A DNA stretch of 64,000 bases from an uncultured Flavobacteriaceae bacterium (GTDB lineage Bacteria; Bacteroidota; Bacteroidia; Flavobacteriales; Flavobacteriaceae), in the NCBI GenBank assembly GCA_913065125.1, contig CAJYAG010000006.1, positions 1 through 64,000 on the forward strand, written 5' to 3'. Both the position numbers and the translations under genes were made by a program. A model generated the notes under the pieces. That model saw only the letters and a program-made list of their open reading frames with translations, ran no database searches and was not told the DNA's origin. This document shows, piece by piece, positions 26,686 to 34,098 of this stretch. Positions within the stretch are counted from its first letter, which is position 1; every line of letters starts with the position of its first letter.

Positions 26686-26815
26686 GCGTTAGCGATTGAA
26701 ACGACATCCTTTTTGTTGTCTCTTTGTGCGCAGTCGAAAAGTTGTCAATAAAAAGACCTGCCGGCAGGCAGGTATAGTGAAAAACGCGACCTGAAAGGGA
26801 ACGCCCAAAAAATAA
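26686..26815 (+). ncRNA. Dispersed structured intergenic element, copy 2 (RNA candidate)
   Basis: Between metH and metF. It starts TTGCGTTAGCGATTGAAACG and shares the core GATTGAA...CATCCTTTTT with copy 1 at 6733-6875. CTTTTTGTTG (26709-26718) pairs with CAATAAAAAG (about 26746-26755), a 10-bp stem with one wobble, and the 3' part reads GTGAAAAACGCGACCTGAAA. A CCTGCC/GGCAGG palindrome sits just 3' of the stem (26757-26772). Confidence 0.45.
26757..26772. repeat. CCTGCC/GGCAGG palindrome within structured element copy 2
   Basis: CCTGCCGGCAGGCAGG, a near-perfect GC-rich palindrome in AT-rich surroundings, located 3' of the stem whereas in copy 1 it lies inside the apical part. This argues that the palindrome is a separate inserting unit. 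Confidence 0.7.
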
Positions 26816-26827
26816 AGTTCAAAAAAC

Positions 26828-27784
26828 ATGAAAGTAACAGAGCACATTAAAAAAGCAAACGGAAAAACATTATTTTCTTTTGAAATTTTGCCGCCTTTAA
26901 AAGGACAAAACATTCAATCTATTTTCGATAATATTGATCCTTTGATGGAGTTTAATCCGCCATTTATTGATGTAACCTATCACCGAGAAGAATATACCTA
27001 CAAAGAGTTAGAAAATGGGTTGTTAAAAAAACAAGTGGTTAAAAAACGCCCTGGAACGGTAGGGATTTGTGCTGCAATTCAGAATAAATATCAAGTAGAT
27101 GCTGTGCCGCATATTTTGTGTGGAGGTTTTACAAAAGAAGACACAGAGAATTTTTTAATTGATTTAGATTTTTTAGACATTGATAATGTTGTTGCACTTC
27201 GTGGCGATGCGGTAAAAACAGAAACGTATTTTAAACCCGAAAAAGAAGGACATCTATTTGCATCAGAATTGGTAAATCAAATTCAGGATTTAAACAATGG
27301 AAAGTACTTAGATAGCGGATTGTTGAATTCTTCAAAAACAGATTTTTGTATTGGTGTTGCTGGGTATCCAGAAAAACATATGGAAGCACCGAGTTTAGAT
27401 TCTGACATACATTTTTTAAAGCAAAAAATTAAAAATGGTGCAGATTATATTGTAACTCAAATGTTTTTTGACAATCAAAAATATTTTGATTTTGTTAAAA
27501 AATGCAGAGCAGAAGGAATTACCGTACCCATAATTCCGGGTTTAAAACCAATATCAACCAAAAAACAATTGAATATAATTCCGCATAGATTTAAGGTAGA
27601 TTTACCGAATGATTTAATTAATGAAATTCTTAAATGTAAAGACAACAAAGCGGTAAGGCAAGTTGGAACTGAGTGGTCTATTGCTCAAAGTAAAGATTTA
27701 GTTGCAAACAATGTTCCGTTGTTGCATTACTATTCTATGGGGAAATCAGATAATATTTATCAAATAGCAAGTGCAATTTTTTAA
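26828..27784 (+). CDS. metF: 5,10-methylenetetrahydrofolate reductase
   Basis: 318 residues, usual size. It makes the methyl-tetrahydrofolate used by MetH. Typical segments: TLFSFEILPPLKG near the start, VTYHREEYTY, HILCGGFTKEDTENFL, NVVALRGDAV, GVAGYPEKHMEAP, GADYIVTQMFFDN and IIPGLKPISTKKQL. It is last of the riboswitch-controlled gene run; the structured element between metH and metF could be a processing or polarity site. Confidence 0.96.
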   Translation: MKVTEHIKKANGKTLFSFEILPPLKGQNIQSIFDNIDPLMEFNPPFIDVTYHREEYTYKELENGLLKKQVVKKRPGTVGICAAIQNKYQVDAVPHILCGGFTKEDTENFLIDLDFLDIDNVVALRGDAVKTETYFKPEKEGHLFASELVNQIQDLNNGKYLDSGLLNSSKTDFCIGVAGYPEKHMEAPSLDSDIHFLKQKIKNGADYIVTQMFFDNQKYFDFVKKCRAEGITVPIIPGLKPISTKKQLNIIPHRFKVDLPNDLINEILKCKDNKAVRQVGTEWSIAQSKDLVANNVPLLHYYSMGKSDNIYQIASAIF

Positions 27785-27853
27785 TATCAATTCTGTTGAT
27801 ACTTCTATTGTAAAAAGTAATTTTTTTATAAATGTAAAAGAAAAATATTTAAT

Positions 27854-27861
27854 TACATTTG
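27854..27861 (+). promoter_or_regulatory. Candidate -7 box of trxA
   Basis: TACATTTG, exact TAnnTTTG, 39 bp before the trxA ATG; no clear TTTG 19 bp upstream. Confidence 0.45.
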
Positions 27862-27899
27862 TAATATAAAATTGAATTAAGAACTTAAAAATAAATAAA

Positions 27900-28217
27900 A
27901 TGGCATTAGAAATTACAGATGCAAACTTTGAAGAAGTAGTATTAAAATCTGACAAACCAGTTTTGGTTGATTTTTGGGCAGCTTGGTGTGGGCCGTGTAG
28001 AATGGTTGGGCCTATTGTTGATGAAATTCATACTGAATATGAAGGGAAAGCTGTTGTTGGTAAAGTAGATGTTGATGCCAATCAAGAATTTGCAGCAAAA
28101 TACGGTGTACGTAATATTCCAACAGTTTTGGTATTTAAAAACGGAGAAGTAGTAGATAAACAAGTTGGTGTAGCACCTAAAAATGTGTATACAGGTAAAA
28201 TTGATGCTGCTCTATAA
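27900..28217 (+). CDS. trxA: Thioredoxin
   Basis: 105 residues, standard thioredoxin length, cytoplasmic (no signal peptide). The redox motif is FWAAWCGPCRM (WCGPC), the buried Asp is in VLVDFWA, and the cis-Pro segment is RNIPTVLVFKNGE. It reduces protein disulfides, including methionine sulfoxide and ribonucleotide reductase systems. It has its own promoter-like box and terminator, so it is monocistronic. Confidence 0.97.
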   Translation: MALEITDANFEEVVLKSDKPVLVDFWAAWCGPCRMVGPIVDEIHTEYEGKAVVGKVDVDANQEFAAKYGVRNIPTVLVFKNGEVVDKQVGVAPKNVYTGKIDAAL

Positions 28218-28241
28218 AGAGATTTAACAGAAGATAAATAG

Positions 28242-28273
28242 AAAAGGTTTGGCTGGCGTCAAACCTTTTTTTA
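28242..28273 (+). terminator. Terminator of trxA
   Basis: AAAAGGTTTG / CAAACCTTTT stem, 8-base loop, T-run. Confidence 0.85.
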
Positions 28274-28285
28274 TTTTCGACAAAG

Positions 28286-29209
28286 ATGATGCACGTATCA
28301 AAAATACAATCCACAGAAATAACGAACCTAGATTTACTTGCAAAACAAGTTGTTGAAGGTTTTATTACAGGAATGCATAAAAGTCCATTTCATGGGTTTT
28401 CTGTCGAATTTTCTGAACATAAACTGTACAATAACGGAGAAAGTACACGTCATATTGATTGGAAGCTGTTTGCCAAAACAGAAAAATTATATACGAAGAA
28501 GTACGAAGAAGAAACCAATCTTCGTTGCCATATAATTATTGATAATTCCGCATCAATGCATTATCCTGTGGTAAAAAAACAAACTTTAGAACACTTAAAT
28601 AAAATAGGGTTTGCAGCTGTAGCATCCGCTTCTTTATTAGAAATTTTAAAAAGACAACGAGACGCAGTTGGCTTAAGTATTTACTCAGATACTTACGAAT
28701 ATTATGCCCCAGAAAAGGGTAGTGATCGGCATCGTAAAATGATATTGCATCAGTTAGAAAAATTGCTACACTCTAAACCAAGATCAAAAACAGAAACCTA
28801 TCGGTTTTTACATGAAATTGCAGAGAAAATTCATAGGCGTTCCTTAATTTTTTTGTTTACAGACATGTTCCAAACGACTACAGATAAAGAAGCTTTATTT
28901 GATGCATTACGTCATTTAAAATACAATAAACATGAGGTTGTTTTGTTTCATACCTATGATAAACAGCATGAATTAGATTTTGATTTTGAGAGTACAGCCA
29001 AAAAATTTGTAGATGTAGAAACAGGAGATGAACTTAATATTTATACATCTAATATAAAAGAAACATATCAAAAAGCTACAAGTAATTATTTTAAAGAGTT
29101 GAAAACAAAATGTTTGCAATATCAAATAGATTATGTTGCTGTGAATTGTAATGATAGTTTTGAAACCGTTTTAACTAGTTACTTAATTAGTCGAAAAAAG
29201 TTTTTGTAA
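28286..29209 (+). CDS. DUF58 domain protein
   Basis: 307 residues. The DUF58 core is recognisable: TRHIDWKLFAKTEKLYTKKYEEE followed by a von Willebrand-A-like strand IIIDNSASMHY with the metal-site DxSxS pattern. In many Bacteroidetes DUF58 genes sit with a MoxR ATPase and VWA proteins in the Bat operon, but no such neighbours are in this window. The protein has no membrane segment, unlike longer DUF58 members. Role probably in envelope stress or assembly; unproven. Confidence 0.85.
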   Translation: MMHVSKIQSTEITNLDLLAKQVVEGFITGMHKSPFHGFSVEFSEHKLYNNGESTRHIDWKLFAKTEKLYTKKYEEETNLRCHIIIDNSASMHYPVVKKQTLEHLNKIGFAAVASASLLEILKRQRDAVGLSIYSDTYEYYAPEKGSDRHRKMILHQLEKLLHSKPRSKTETYRFLHEIAEKIHRRSLIFLFTDMFQTTTDKEALFDALRHLKYNKHEVVLFHTYDKQHELDFDFESTAKKFVDVETGDELNIYTSNIKETYQKATSNYFKELKTKCLQYQIDYVAVNCNDSFETVLTSYLISRKKFL

Positions 29210-29225
29210 TTTTTTTTCTTTTTCT

Positions 29226-29256
29226 TTTGCAAATACTAAAATCCGACTTATATTTG
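29226..29256 (+). promoter_or_regulatory. Consensus promoter of tRNA-Asp
   Basis: TTTG at 29226-29229, 19 bp, then TATATTTG at 29249-29256: an exact match to the Bacteroidetes TTTG-N19-TAnnTTTG promoter, ending 17 bp before the tRNA. It overlaps only the 3' flank of the DUF58 gene. Confidence 0.85.
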
Positions 29257-29273
29257 CATCCGCTAAGAGCAAC

Positions 29274-29347
29274 GGTCTGGTAGTTCAGCTGGTTAGAATA
29301 CCTGCCTGTCACGCAGGGGGTCGCGGGTTCGAGTCCCGTCCAGACCG
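29274..29347 (+). tRNA. tRNA-Asp (GTC)
   Basis: 74 nt. Acceptor GGTCTGG / CCAGACC plus discriminator G, D arm GTTCAGCTGGTTAGAAT, anticodon loop CTGTCAC (anticodon GTC), T arm GCGGGTTCGAGTCCCGT. CCA is not encoded. Confidence 0.97.
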
Positions 29348-29349
29348 CT

Positions 29350-29381
29350 AAAAGCTTCTCAATTTTTGAGAAGCTTTTTTT
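29350..29381 (+). terminator. Terminator of tRNA-Asp
   Basis: AAAAGCTTCTCAA / TTGAGAAGCTTTT with a three-base loop and T-run. Confidence 0.9.
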
Positions 29382-29393
29382 GTTTATGTACAT

Positions 29394-29759
29394 CTATAAT
29401 TTAGTTTGCTTTTTATTCTTCTTTTTGGTTTCATCGTAATGATTGTAAACGGTATTGATAAAACTTAGAATAATTCCAATTCCAATTACAATATAAAAAA
29501 TAGTGAATAATTTTCCTTCAGGTGTTGCTGGAGCGAAATCTCCAAAACCAATAGTAGTTAGTGTTATTACAGAGAAATAGATAGAGTCTATCCAACTCCA
29601 TCCTTCTAAGTAATGATAAATAACACTTCCAAACCCAATAATTATTACAGTAGTGATTAATAAATCGCGATATTGTTTGTCTTGAAAATAAGCAAAAATG
29701 GTTTTAAAAAATATCATAAAAATAGGGTTTTTAAGAGATGCAAAATAGTTGTAACTCAA
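29394..29759 (-). CDS. Two-helix potassium channel
   Basis: 121 residues. Two membrane helices (about 32-50 LLITTVIIIGFGSVIYHYL and 82-103 LFTIFYIVIGIGIILSFINT) flank a pore loop with the selectivity filter TTIGFGDF (the usual TVGYGD with conservative changes), defining the simple KcsA-like Ion_trans_2 class. The C-terminus is a short basic tail (KKKNKKQTK), with no RCK domain. A downstream Met (29717) is an alternative start. It is convergent with tRNA-Asp. Confidence 0.88.
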   Translation of the reverse strand: MSYNYFASLKNPIFMIFFKTIFAYFQDKQYRDLLITTVIIIGFGSVIYHYLEGWSWIDSIYFSVITLTTIGFGDFAPATPEGKLFTIFYIVIGIGIILSFINTVYNHYDETKKKNKKQTKL

Positions 29760-29796
29760 AGATAATTAATAATAGTAGCACTTTTTTGATAAAAAG

Positions 29797-29827
29797 TTTG
29801 TTTATACTAATTAAATTTTTAGATTTG
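29797..29827 (+). promoter_or_regulatory. Consensus promoter of the Phe/Tyr operon
   Basis: TTTG at 29797-29800, exactly 19 bp, then TAGATTTG at 29820-29827. Transcription should start near 29833, just before the leader peptide ATG at 29848/29851. Confidence 0.85.
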
Positions 29828-29847
29828 CTTCGTACAACAAAACAATA

Positions 29848-29910
29848 ATGATGTTACAAAACGTTTGGCAAGGTTTCTATTTTTACTTTTATTTTTTTAA
29901 TAAGAGTTGA
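29848..29910 (+). CDS. Leader peptide of the Phe/Tyr operon attenuator
   Basis: 20 codons: M-M-L-Q-N-V-W-Q-G then F-Y-F-Y-F-Y-F-F, N-K-S and TGA. Eight consecutive Phe/Tyr codons (five Phe, three Tyr) plus one Trp in a 20-residue ORF right behind a consensus promoter and in front of prephenate dehydratase is the layout of a pheL-type leader peptide. The stop codon abuts the antiterminator strand (29909-29917). The second ATG (29851) may be the real start. Confidence 0.85.
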   Translation: MMLQNVWQGFYFYFYFFNKS

Positions 29911-29976
29911 GACTTTGTACAGTATTGTTAACACAAATAATATATCATAAAGTCTCGAATTTCGAGACTTTTTTTT
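29869..29976 (+). promoter_or_regulatory. Transcription attenuator with segments 1-4
   Basis: Segment 1 CAAGGTTTC (29869-29877), inside the leader ORF just before the Phe/Tyr run, pairs with segment 2 GAGACTTTG (29909-29917), 9 bp with two wobbles. Segment 2 can instead pair with segment 3 TAAAGTCTC (29948-29956), 9 bp with one wobble. Segment 3 extended (29949-29959) pairs with segment 4 TTCGAGACTTT (29961-29971), followed by T's to 29976: a terminator right before the pheA ATG. A ribosome stalled on Phe/Tyr codons masks segment 1, allows 2:3 and reads through; one that reaches the stop covers segment 2 and lets 3:4 terminate. Confidence 0.85.
29949..29976 (+). terminator. Attenuator terminator (3:4 hairpin)
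   Basis: AAAGTCTCGAA / TTCGAGACTTT followed by T's up to the ATG at 29977. Confidence 0.85.
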
Positions 29977-29985
29977 ATGCTTAAA

Positions 29986-30813
29986 ATGAAAAACAAAATA
30001 GCCATACAAGGAGCCGAAGGTTCTAATCATCATAAAGTAGCAAGAGATTTCTATGGAGATACGATAACATTAAAAGAATGTTTGTCTTTTGATATTTTAG
30101 TAGATAGCTTGCTAGATAAAACTGCTCAAATGGGAATTATGGCAATAGAAAATACGATTGCAGGATCAATCATTCCTAATTATGCTTTAATTGATGCCAA
30201 TAATTTACATATTTGTGGCGAGCAATATTTAAATATTCATCATCATTTAATGGCATTACCTGGTCAAAAAATTGAAGATATTAAAGAGGTATGTTCACAT
30301 CCAATGGCGCTATTACAGTGTAAAAAGTTTTTTAAAAATTATCCTCATATAAAATTAGTGGAAGATGTTGATACGGCTGAGGTTGCTAAAAGAATAGCTA
30401 AAAATCAATTAAAAGGAGTTGCGGCAATTGCGCCAAAATTGGCTGCAGAAATTTTTGGATTGGAAGTTTTGGAAGATGAAATTCAAACGATGAAAGACAA
30501 TTCAACTCGATTTGTAATTGTACAAACTGAAAAACCAAATAACGGAATTGATCAAATAAATAAAGCATCACTAAAATTTCAGTTAGATCATAAAAGAGGA
30601 AGCTTGGCAGCAATTTTAAATGTGTTGAGCGATTGTAAAATGAACTTAACTAAGATTCAGTCGTTGCCAGTGATAGAGTCTCCTTGGAAATATTCATTTT
30701 TTGTTGATGTCACTTTTGATGAGTATAAAGAATATGAAAAAGCAATTGCAATTATAGAAATAATGGCATCAGCATTTAAAGTGTTGGGAGCTTATAAAAA
30801 CGGAAGAAAATGA
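29986..30813 (+). CDS. pheA: Prephenate dehydratase
   Basis: 275 residues from the Met at 29986 (MKNKIAIQGAEGSNHHKVA), preferred because the ATG at 29977 touches the terminator's T-run and adds only MLK. The catalytic domain covers about residues 1-180, with AIENTIAGSI and the Thr-Arg-Phe motif DNSTRFVIVQ; the C-terminal ACT domain (about 195-272) has the phenylalanine-binding ESRP equivalent as VIESPWKY. It converts prephenate to phenylpyruvate. First structural gene of the attenuated operon; the next ATG overlaps its stop (ATGA). Confidence 0.95.
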   Translation: MKNKIAIQGAEGSNHHKVARDFYGDTITLKECLSFDILVDSLLDKTAQMGIMAIENTIAGSIIPNYALIDANNLHICGEQYLNIHHHLMALPGQKIEDIKEVCSHPMALLQCKKFFKNYPHIKLVEDVDTAEVAKRIAKNQLKGVAAIAPKLAAEIFGLEVLEDEIQTMKDNSTRFVIVQTEKPNNGIDQINKASLKFQLDHKRGSLAAILNVLSDCKMNLTKIQSLPVIESPWKYSFFVDVTFDEYKEYEKAIAIIEIMASAFKVLGAYKNGRK

Positions 30814-31955
30814 TTGAAGCAGCAAAAAGATTAAATACTGTTGAAGAATACTATTTTTCAACAAAACTAAGAGAAGTTAGAGCATTGGCTGCGTCTGGAA
30901 AACCGATTATCAATATGGGAATTGGAAGTCCAGATTTACAACCACCAACAAAAGTAATTGAGGCCATTCAACAAAGTTTTAACGATGCTTCTGCACATAA
31001 ATATCAGAGTTATCAAGGTTTGCCAGAATTGCGAAGTGCAATTTCAGAATTTTACAAACAGAATTTTAAAGTTGCTTTAAATCTAGAAAATGAAATTTTG
31101 CCCTTAATGGGAAGTAAAGAAGGGGTAATGCATATTTCGATGGCTTTTTTAAATGAAGGCGATCAAGTGTTGATTCCGAATCCTGGATATCCAACCTACA
31201 GTTCGGTAACAAAACTAGTTGGAGCGGCACCTGTTTTTTATAATTTGGATGAAACGCATCATTGGCAACCAAATTTTGATGAATTAGAGCAACAAGATCT
31301 ATCGAAAGTAAAAATGATGTGGATCAATTATCCGCACATGCCAACCGGAACAAATGCACTAAAAGAAACTTTTAAAAAGTTGATTGCATTCGGAAAAAAA
31401 TATCAAATACTCATTGTAAATGACAATCCGTATAGCTTTATTTTAAACGAAAATCCAATTAGTATTTTAGAGGTTGATGGAGCAAAAGACATCGCGTTAG
31501 AGTTAAATTCGTTGAGCAAAACTTTTAATATGGCTGGTTGGCGAGTAGGAATGGTGTTGGGGAATTCTAATTATATAAATCAAATATTAAAAATAAAAAG
31601 CAATATGGATTCTGGGATGTTTTACGGAATTCAGAAAGGAGCAATAGAGGCCTTACATGTATCGGATGATTGGTTTAAAAATCAGAATAAAGAGTACAAA
31701 GAGCGTAGAAATTTGATTTGGAAATTAGCGGATAAGTTGCAATGTACTTATGATAAAAATTCTACTGGATTGTTTGTTTGGGCAAAAACTCCTGAAGGAA
31801 AAACATCCGAAGAAGTTACAGATCACATTTTATATGAAAGAGATATTTTTATTGCGCCAGGAACTGTTTTTGGATCAAACGGAGAAGGTTATATTCGATT
31901 TTCATTATGTGTGTCAAAAGAGATAATTAAAGAAGCAATTGGTAGGTTTACTTAA
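30810..31955 (+). CDS. Class I/II aminotransferase (probable aromatic aminotransferase)
   Basis: 381 residues. PLP aminotransferase fold I: GIGSPDLQPP, YQSYQGLPELRSAIS, NPGYPTYSS, the PLP lysine in LNSLSKTFNMAGWRVGM (Lys about residue 232) and IRFSLCVSKE with the carboxylate-binding Arg. The usual NPxNPTG is altered to NYPHMPTG. Placed between prephenate dehydratase and prephenate dehydrogenase and overlapping pheA by 4 bp, it most probably transaminates phenylpyruvate and hydroxyphenylpyruvate to Phe and Tyr. Confidence 0.88.
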   Translation: MIEAAKRLNTVEEYYFSTKLREVRALAASGKPIINMGIGSPDLQPPTKVIEAIQQSFNDASAHKYQSYQGLPELRSAISEFYKQNFKVALNLENEILPLMGSKEGVMHISMAFLNEGDQVLIPNPGYPTYSSVTKLVGAAPVFYNLDETHHWQPNFDELEQQDLSKVKMMWINYPHMPTGTNALKETFKKLIAFGKKYQILIVNDNPYSFILNENPISILEVDGAKDIALELNSLSKTFNMAGWRVGMVLGNSNYINQILKIKSNMDSGMFYGIQKGAIEALHVSDDWFKNQNKEYKERRNLIWKLADKLQCTYDKNSTGLFVWAKTPEGKTSEEVTDHILYERDIFIAPGTVFGSNGEGYIRFSLCVSKEIIKEAIGRFT

Positions 31956-31984
31956 AGGTAGGTAGTAAGCAGTCGCAGTTTGCA

Positions 31985-32042
31985 GCTGGTTTGGTTAAAA
32001 ATAAATTAATAAGTCCCCTTTCCTTTGGAAAGGGTTAGGGAT
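31985..32042. repeat. Short intergenic palindrome CCCTTTCC/GGAAAGGG
   Basis: The 95-bp gap before tyrA contains CCCTTTCCTTTGGAAAGGG followed by TTAGGGATAGG, a G-rich hairpin of a type repeated in flavobacterial spacers. No T-run follows, so it is not a normal terminator. Confidence 0.5.
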
Positions 32043-32050
32043 AGGAAAAA

Positions 32051-32899
32051 ATGAACGTATTTGTAATAGGAATTGGATTAATAGGTGGAAGCTTGGTGTT
32101 GGATATAAAATCTAAATATCCAGAAGCAGTTATTTACGGAATAGACACTAACGAAAGTCATTTAGATAAAGCGTTAGAATTAGGTGTGATTGATGTAAAA
32201 TCAAATTTTGATGAACTTGAAAAAGCAACAATTGTAATTGTTTCTATTCCGGTTGATGTCCAATTAGAGGTAATTCCGAAAGTATTAAATGCAATTAATG
32301 ATGATTGTTTGTTGATGGATGTTGGCTCAACCAAAGAACACATTTGTAAAGTAGTAGAAAATCACCCAAAAAGAAGAAATTATTTAGCAACGCATCCAAT
32401 AGCAGGAACAGAATTTTCTGGTCCAACTGCTGCACATTTAGGATTGTTTTATCAAAAAACAAATATTATTTGCGAAGTAGAAAAAACAGCTTTTAAATTG
32501 CAAGAAAAAGCGTTGGAGATTTTCGCAAAATTAGGAATGCGCATTCGCTATATGGATCCAAAATCGCACGATAAACACATTGCGTATGTTTCTCATTTGT
32601 CGCATATCAGTGCATTTATGTTAGGAAAAACAGTCATCAATAAAGAGAAAAATGAACGTGATATTTTTGACATGGCAGGTTCTGGATTTGCATCAACAGT
32701 TCGTTTGGCAAAAAGTTCTCCTGCAATGTGGACGCCCATTTTTGAGCAAAACAAAACAAATGTTATTGAAACATTAGATAAATATATCAACAACCTTCAT
32801 CATTTTAAAACACTGATGGAGCAAAACGATTTTACCGAAATTTACAACGAAATGGAAAGTACAAATCACATTAAACAAATATTAAACGGCATAAAATAA
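32051..32899 (+). CDS. tyrA: Prephenate dehydrogenase
   Basis: 282 residues. The N-terminal NAD-binding motif is VIGIGLIGGSLVLDI with the acidic residue in YGIDTNES; further motifs are DVGSTKEHI, THPIAGTEFSGP (catalytic His) and HIAYVSHLSHISAF in the helical C-terminal dimerisation domain. It has no ACT domain or chorismate mutase fusion. It oxidises prephenate to 4-hydroxyphenylpyruvate for tyrosine, matching the Tyr codons in the operon's leader peptide. Confidence 0.95.
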   Translation: MNVFVIGIGLIGGSLVLDIKSKYPEAVIYGIDTNESHLDKALELGVIDVKSNFDELEKATIVIVSIPVDVQLEVIPKVLNAINDDCLLMDVGSTKEHICKVVENHPKRRNYLATHPIAGTEFSGPTAAHLGLFYQKTNIICEVEKTAFKLQEKALEIFAKLGMRIRYMDPKSHDKHIAYVSHLSHISAFMLGKTVINKEKNERDIFDMAGSGFASTVRLAKSSPAMWTPIFEQNKTNVIETLDKYINNLHHFKTLMEQNDFTEIYNEMESTNHIKQILNGIK

Positions 32900-32919
32900 A
32901 CGCCAAAACAAGTAGAAAA

Positions 32920-34002
32920 ATGGAAAATACAAAAGAATTAAAAACATGGTTGGATGATATGAAGCTTGCGCATCCACTAGTAATAGCAGGGCCTTGTAGT
33001 GCAGAAACCGAAGAGCAGGTTTTAAAAATTGCACACGAGTTAAAAGATTCTGATGTAAATTATTTCCGTGCGGGAATTTGGAAACCAAGAACAAGACCAG
33101 GAATGTTTGAAGGTGTTGGAGCAATCGGGTTAAAATGGTTGCAAAAAGTAAAAGAAGAAACAGGAATGAAAACCTGTACAGAAGTTGCCAATGCGGCTCA
33201 TGTAAAATTAGCATTAGAATACGATATCGATTTATTATGGATTGGTGCACGTTCTACAGTTTCGCCTTTTATTATGCAAGAAATTGCAGATGCTTTGAAA
33301 GGAACAGACAAAATTGTGTTGGTTAAAAATCCTGTAAACCCAGATTTGGCATTGTGGTTAGGCGGAATTGAAAGATTGTATACAGCCGGAATTAGAAACT
33401 TAGGAGCCATTCATAGAGGATTTTCTACCTACGAAAAATCGAAATATAGAAATATTCCAGAATGGCAATTGGCAATTGAGTTTCAAAATCGTTTTCCAGA
33501 CTTGCCTTTAATTTGTGACCCATCGCATATTACAGGAAATAGAGATATGGTTTTTGATGTTTCTCAAACTGCTTTAGATTTAAATTTTGATGGTTTGATG
33601 ATTGAAAGTCATTTTGATCCTGATAATGCCTGGAGCGACGCTGCGCAACAAGTAACACCAACTGCTTTAATACAAATGATGGAAGATTTAAAAATCAGAA
33701 AAATTACGGATGATGAATCTGATTATAGAGAATCATTAGGTAATTTACGTGCTCAAATTAATGTTGTTGATGGTCAACTAATAGAAATGTTAGGAAGACG
33801 AATGAAAGTTGCTGATAAAATTGGAGAACTTAAAAAAGAGAAAAACGTTGCGGTTTTACAATCTAAACGTTGGAACGAAATTTTAGGAAACATGATTTTA
33901 GAAGGAGAAAGCAAAGGCTTAAGTGAAGAATTTGTTTTAAAAATGTTTAAAGCAATTCACCAAGAATCTATAAATCATCAAGAAAAGATTATCAAAGGAT
34001 AA
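32920..34002 (+). CDS. Bifunctional DAHP synthase / chorismate mutase
   Basis: 360 residues. The DAHP synthase domain (about 1-255) has VIAGPCSAETEEQ, FRAGIWKPRTRPGMFEG, VKNPVNPDLALW and ICDPSHITGNRD of the class I-beta type; the chorismate mutase AroQ domain follows (about 265-355: LRAQINVVDGQLIEMLGRRM, IGELKKEK, QSKRWNEIL). It performs the first step of the shikimate pathway and the branch from chorismate to prephenate, so the operon encodes both ends of the Phe/Tyr pathway. A strong terminator follows. Confidence 0.94.
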   Translation: MENTKELKTWLDDMKLAHPLVIAGPCSAETEEQVLKIAHELKDSDVNYFRAGIWKPRTRPGMFEGVGAIGLKWLQKVKEETGMKTCTEVANAAHVKLALEYDIDLLWIGARSTVSPFIMQEIADALKGTDKIVLVKNPVNPDLALWLGGIERLYTAGIRNLGAIHRGFSTYEKSKYRNIPEWQLAIEFQNRFPDLPLICDPSHITGNRDMVFDVSQTALDLNFDGLMIESHFDPDNAWSDAAQQVTPTALIQMMEDLKIRKITDDESDYRESLGNLRAQINVVDGQLIEMLGRRMKVADKIGELKKEKNVAVLQSKRWNEILGNMILEGESKGLSEEFVLKMFKAIHQESINHQEKIIKG

Positions 34003-34020
34003 TTTTTTAAATAAACTATT

Positions 34021-34068
34021 TAGCCACAAATTCACGAATCATTAGTGAATCTGTGGCTATTTTTTTTT
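34021..34068 (+). terminator. Terminator of the Phe/Tyr operon
   Basis: TAGCCACA / TGTGGCTA outer stem and ATTCAC / GTGAAT inner stem, then a run of nine T. Confidence 0.9.
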
Positions 34069-34098
34069 AATCATTTTTTTATTCTCATCTTTGTAGCA

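Noticed and set aside
29287..29320. A CCTGCC sequence in tRNA-Asp resembling the CCTGCC/GGCAGG palindrome
   Set aside because: It is the normal anticodon stem of tRNA-Asp (CCTGC / GCAGG).
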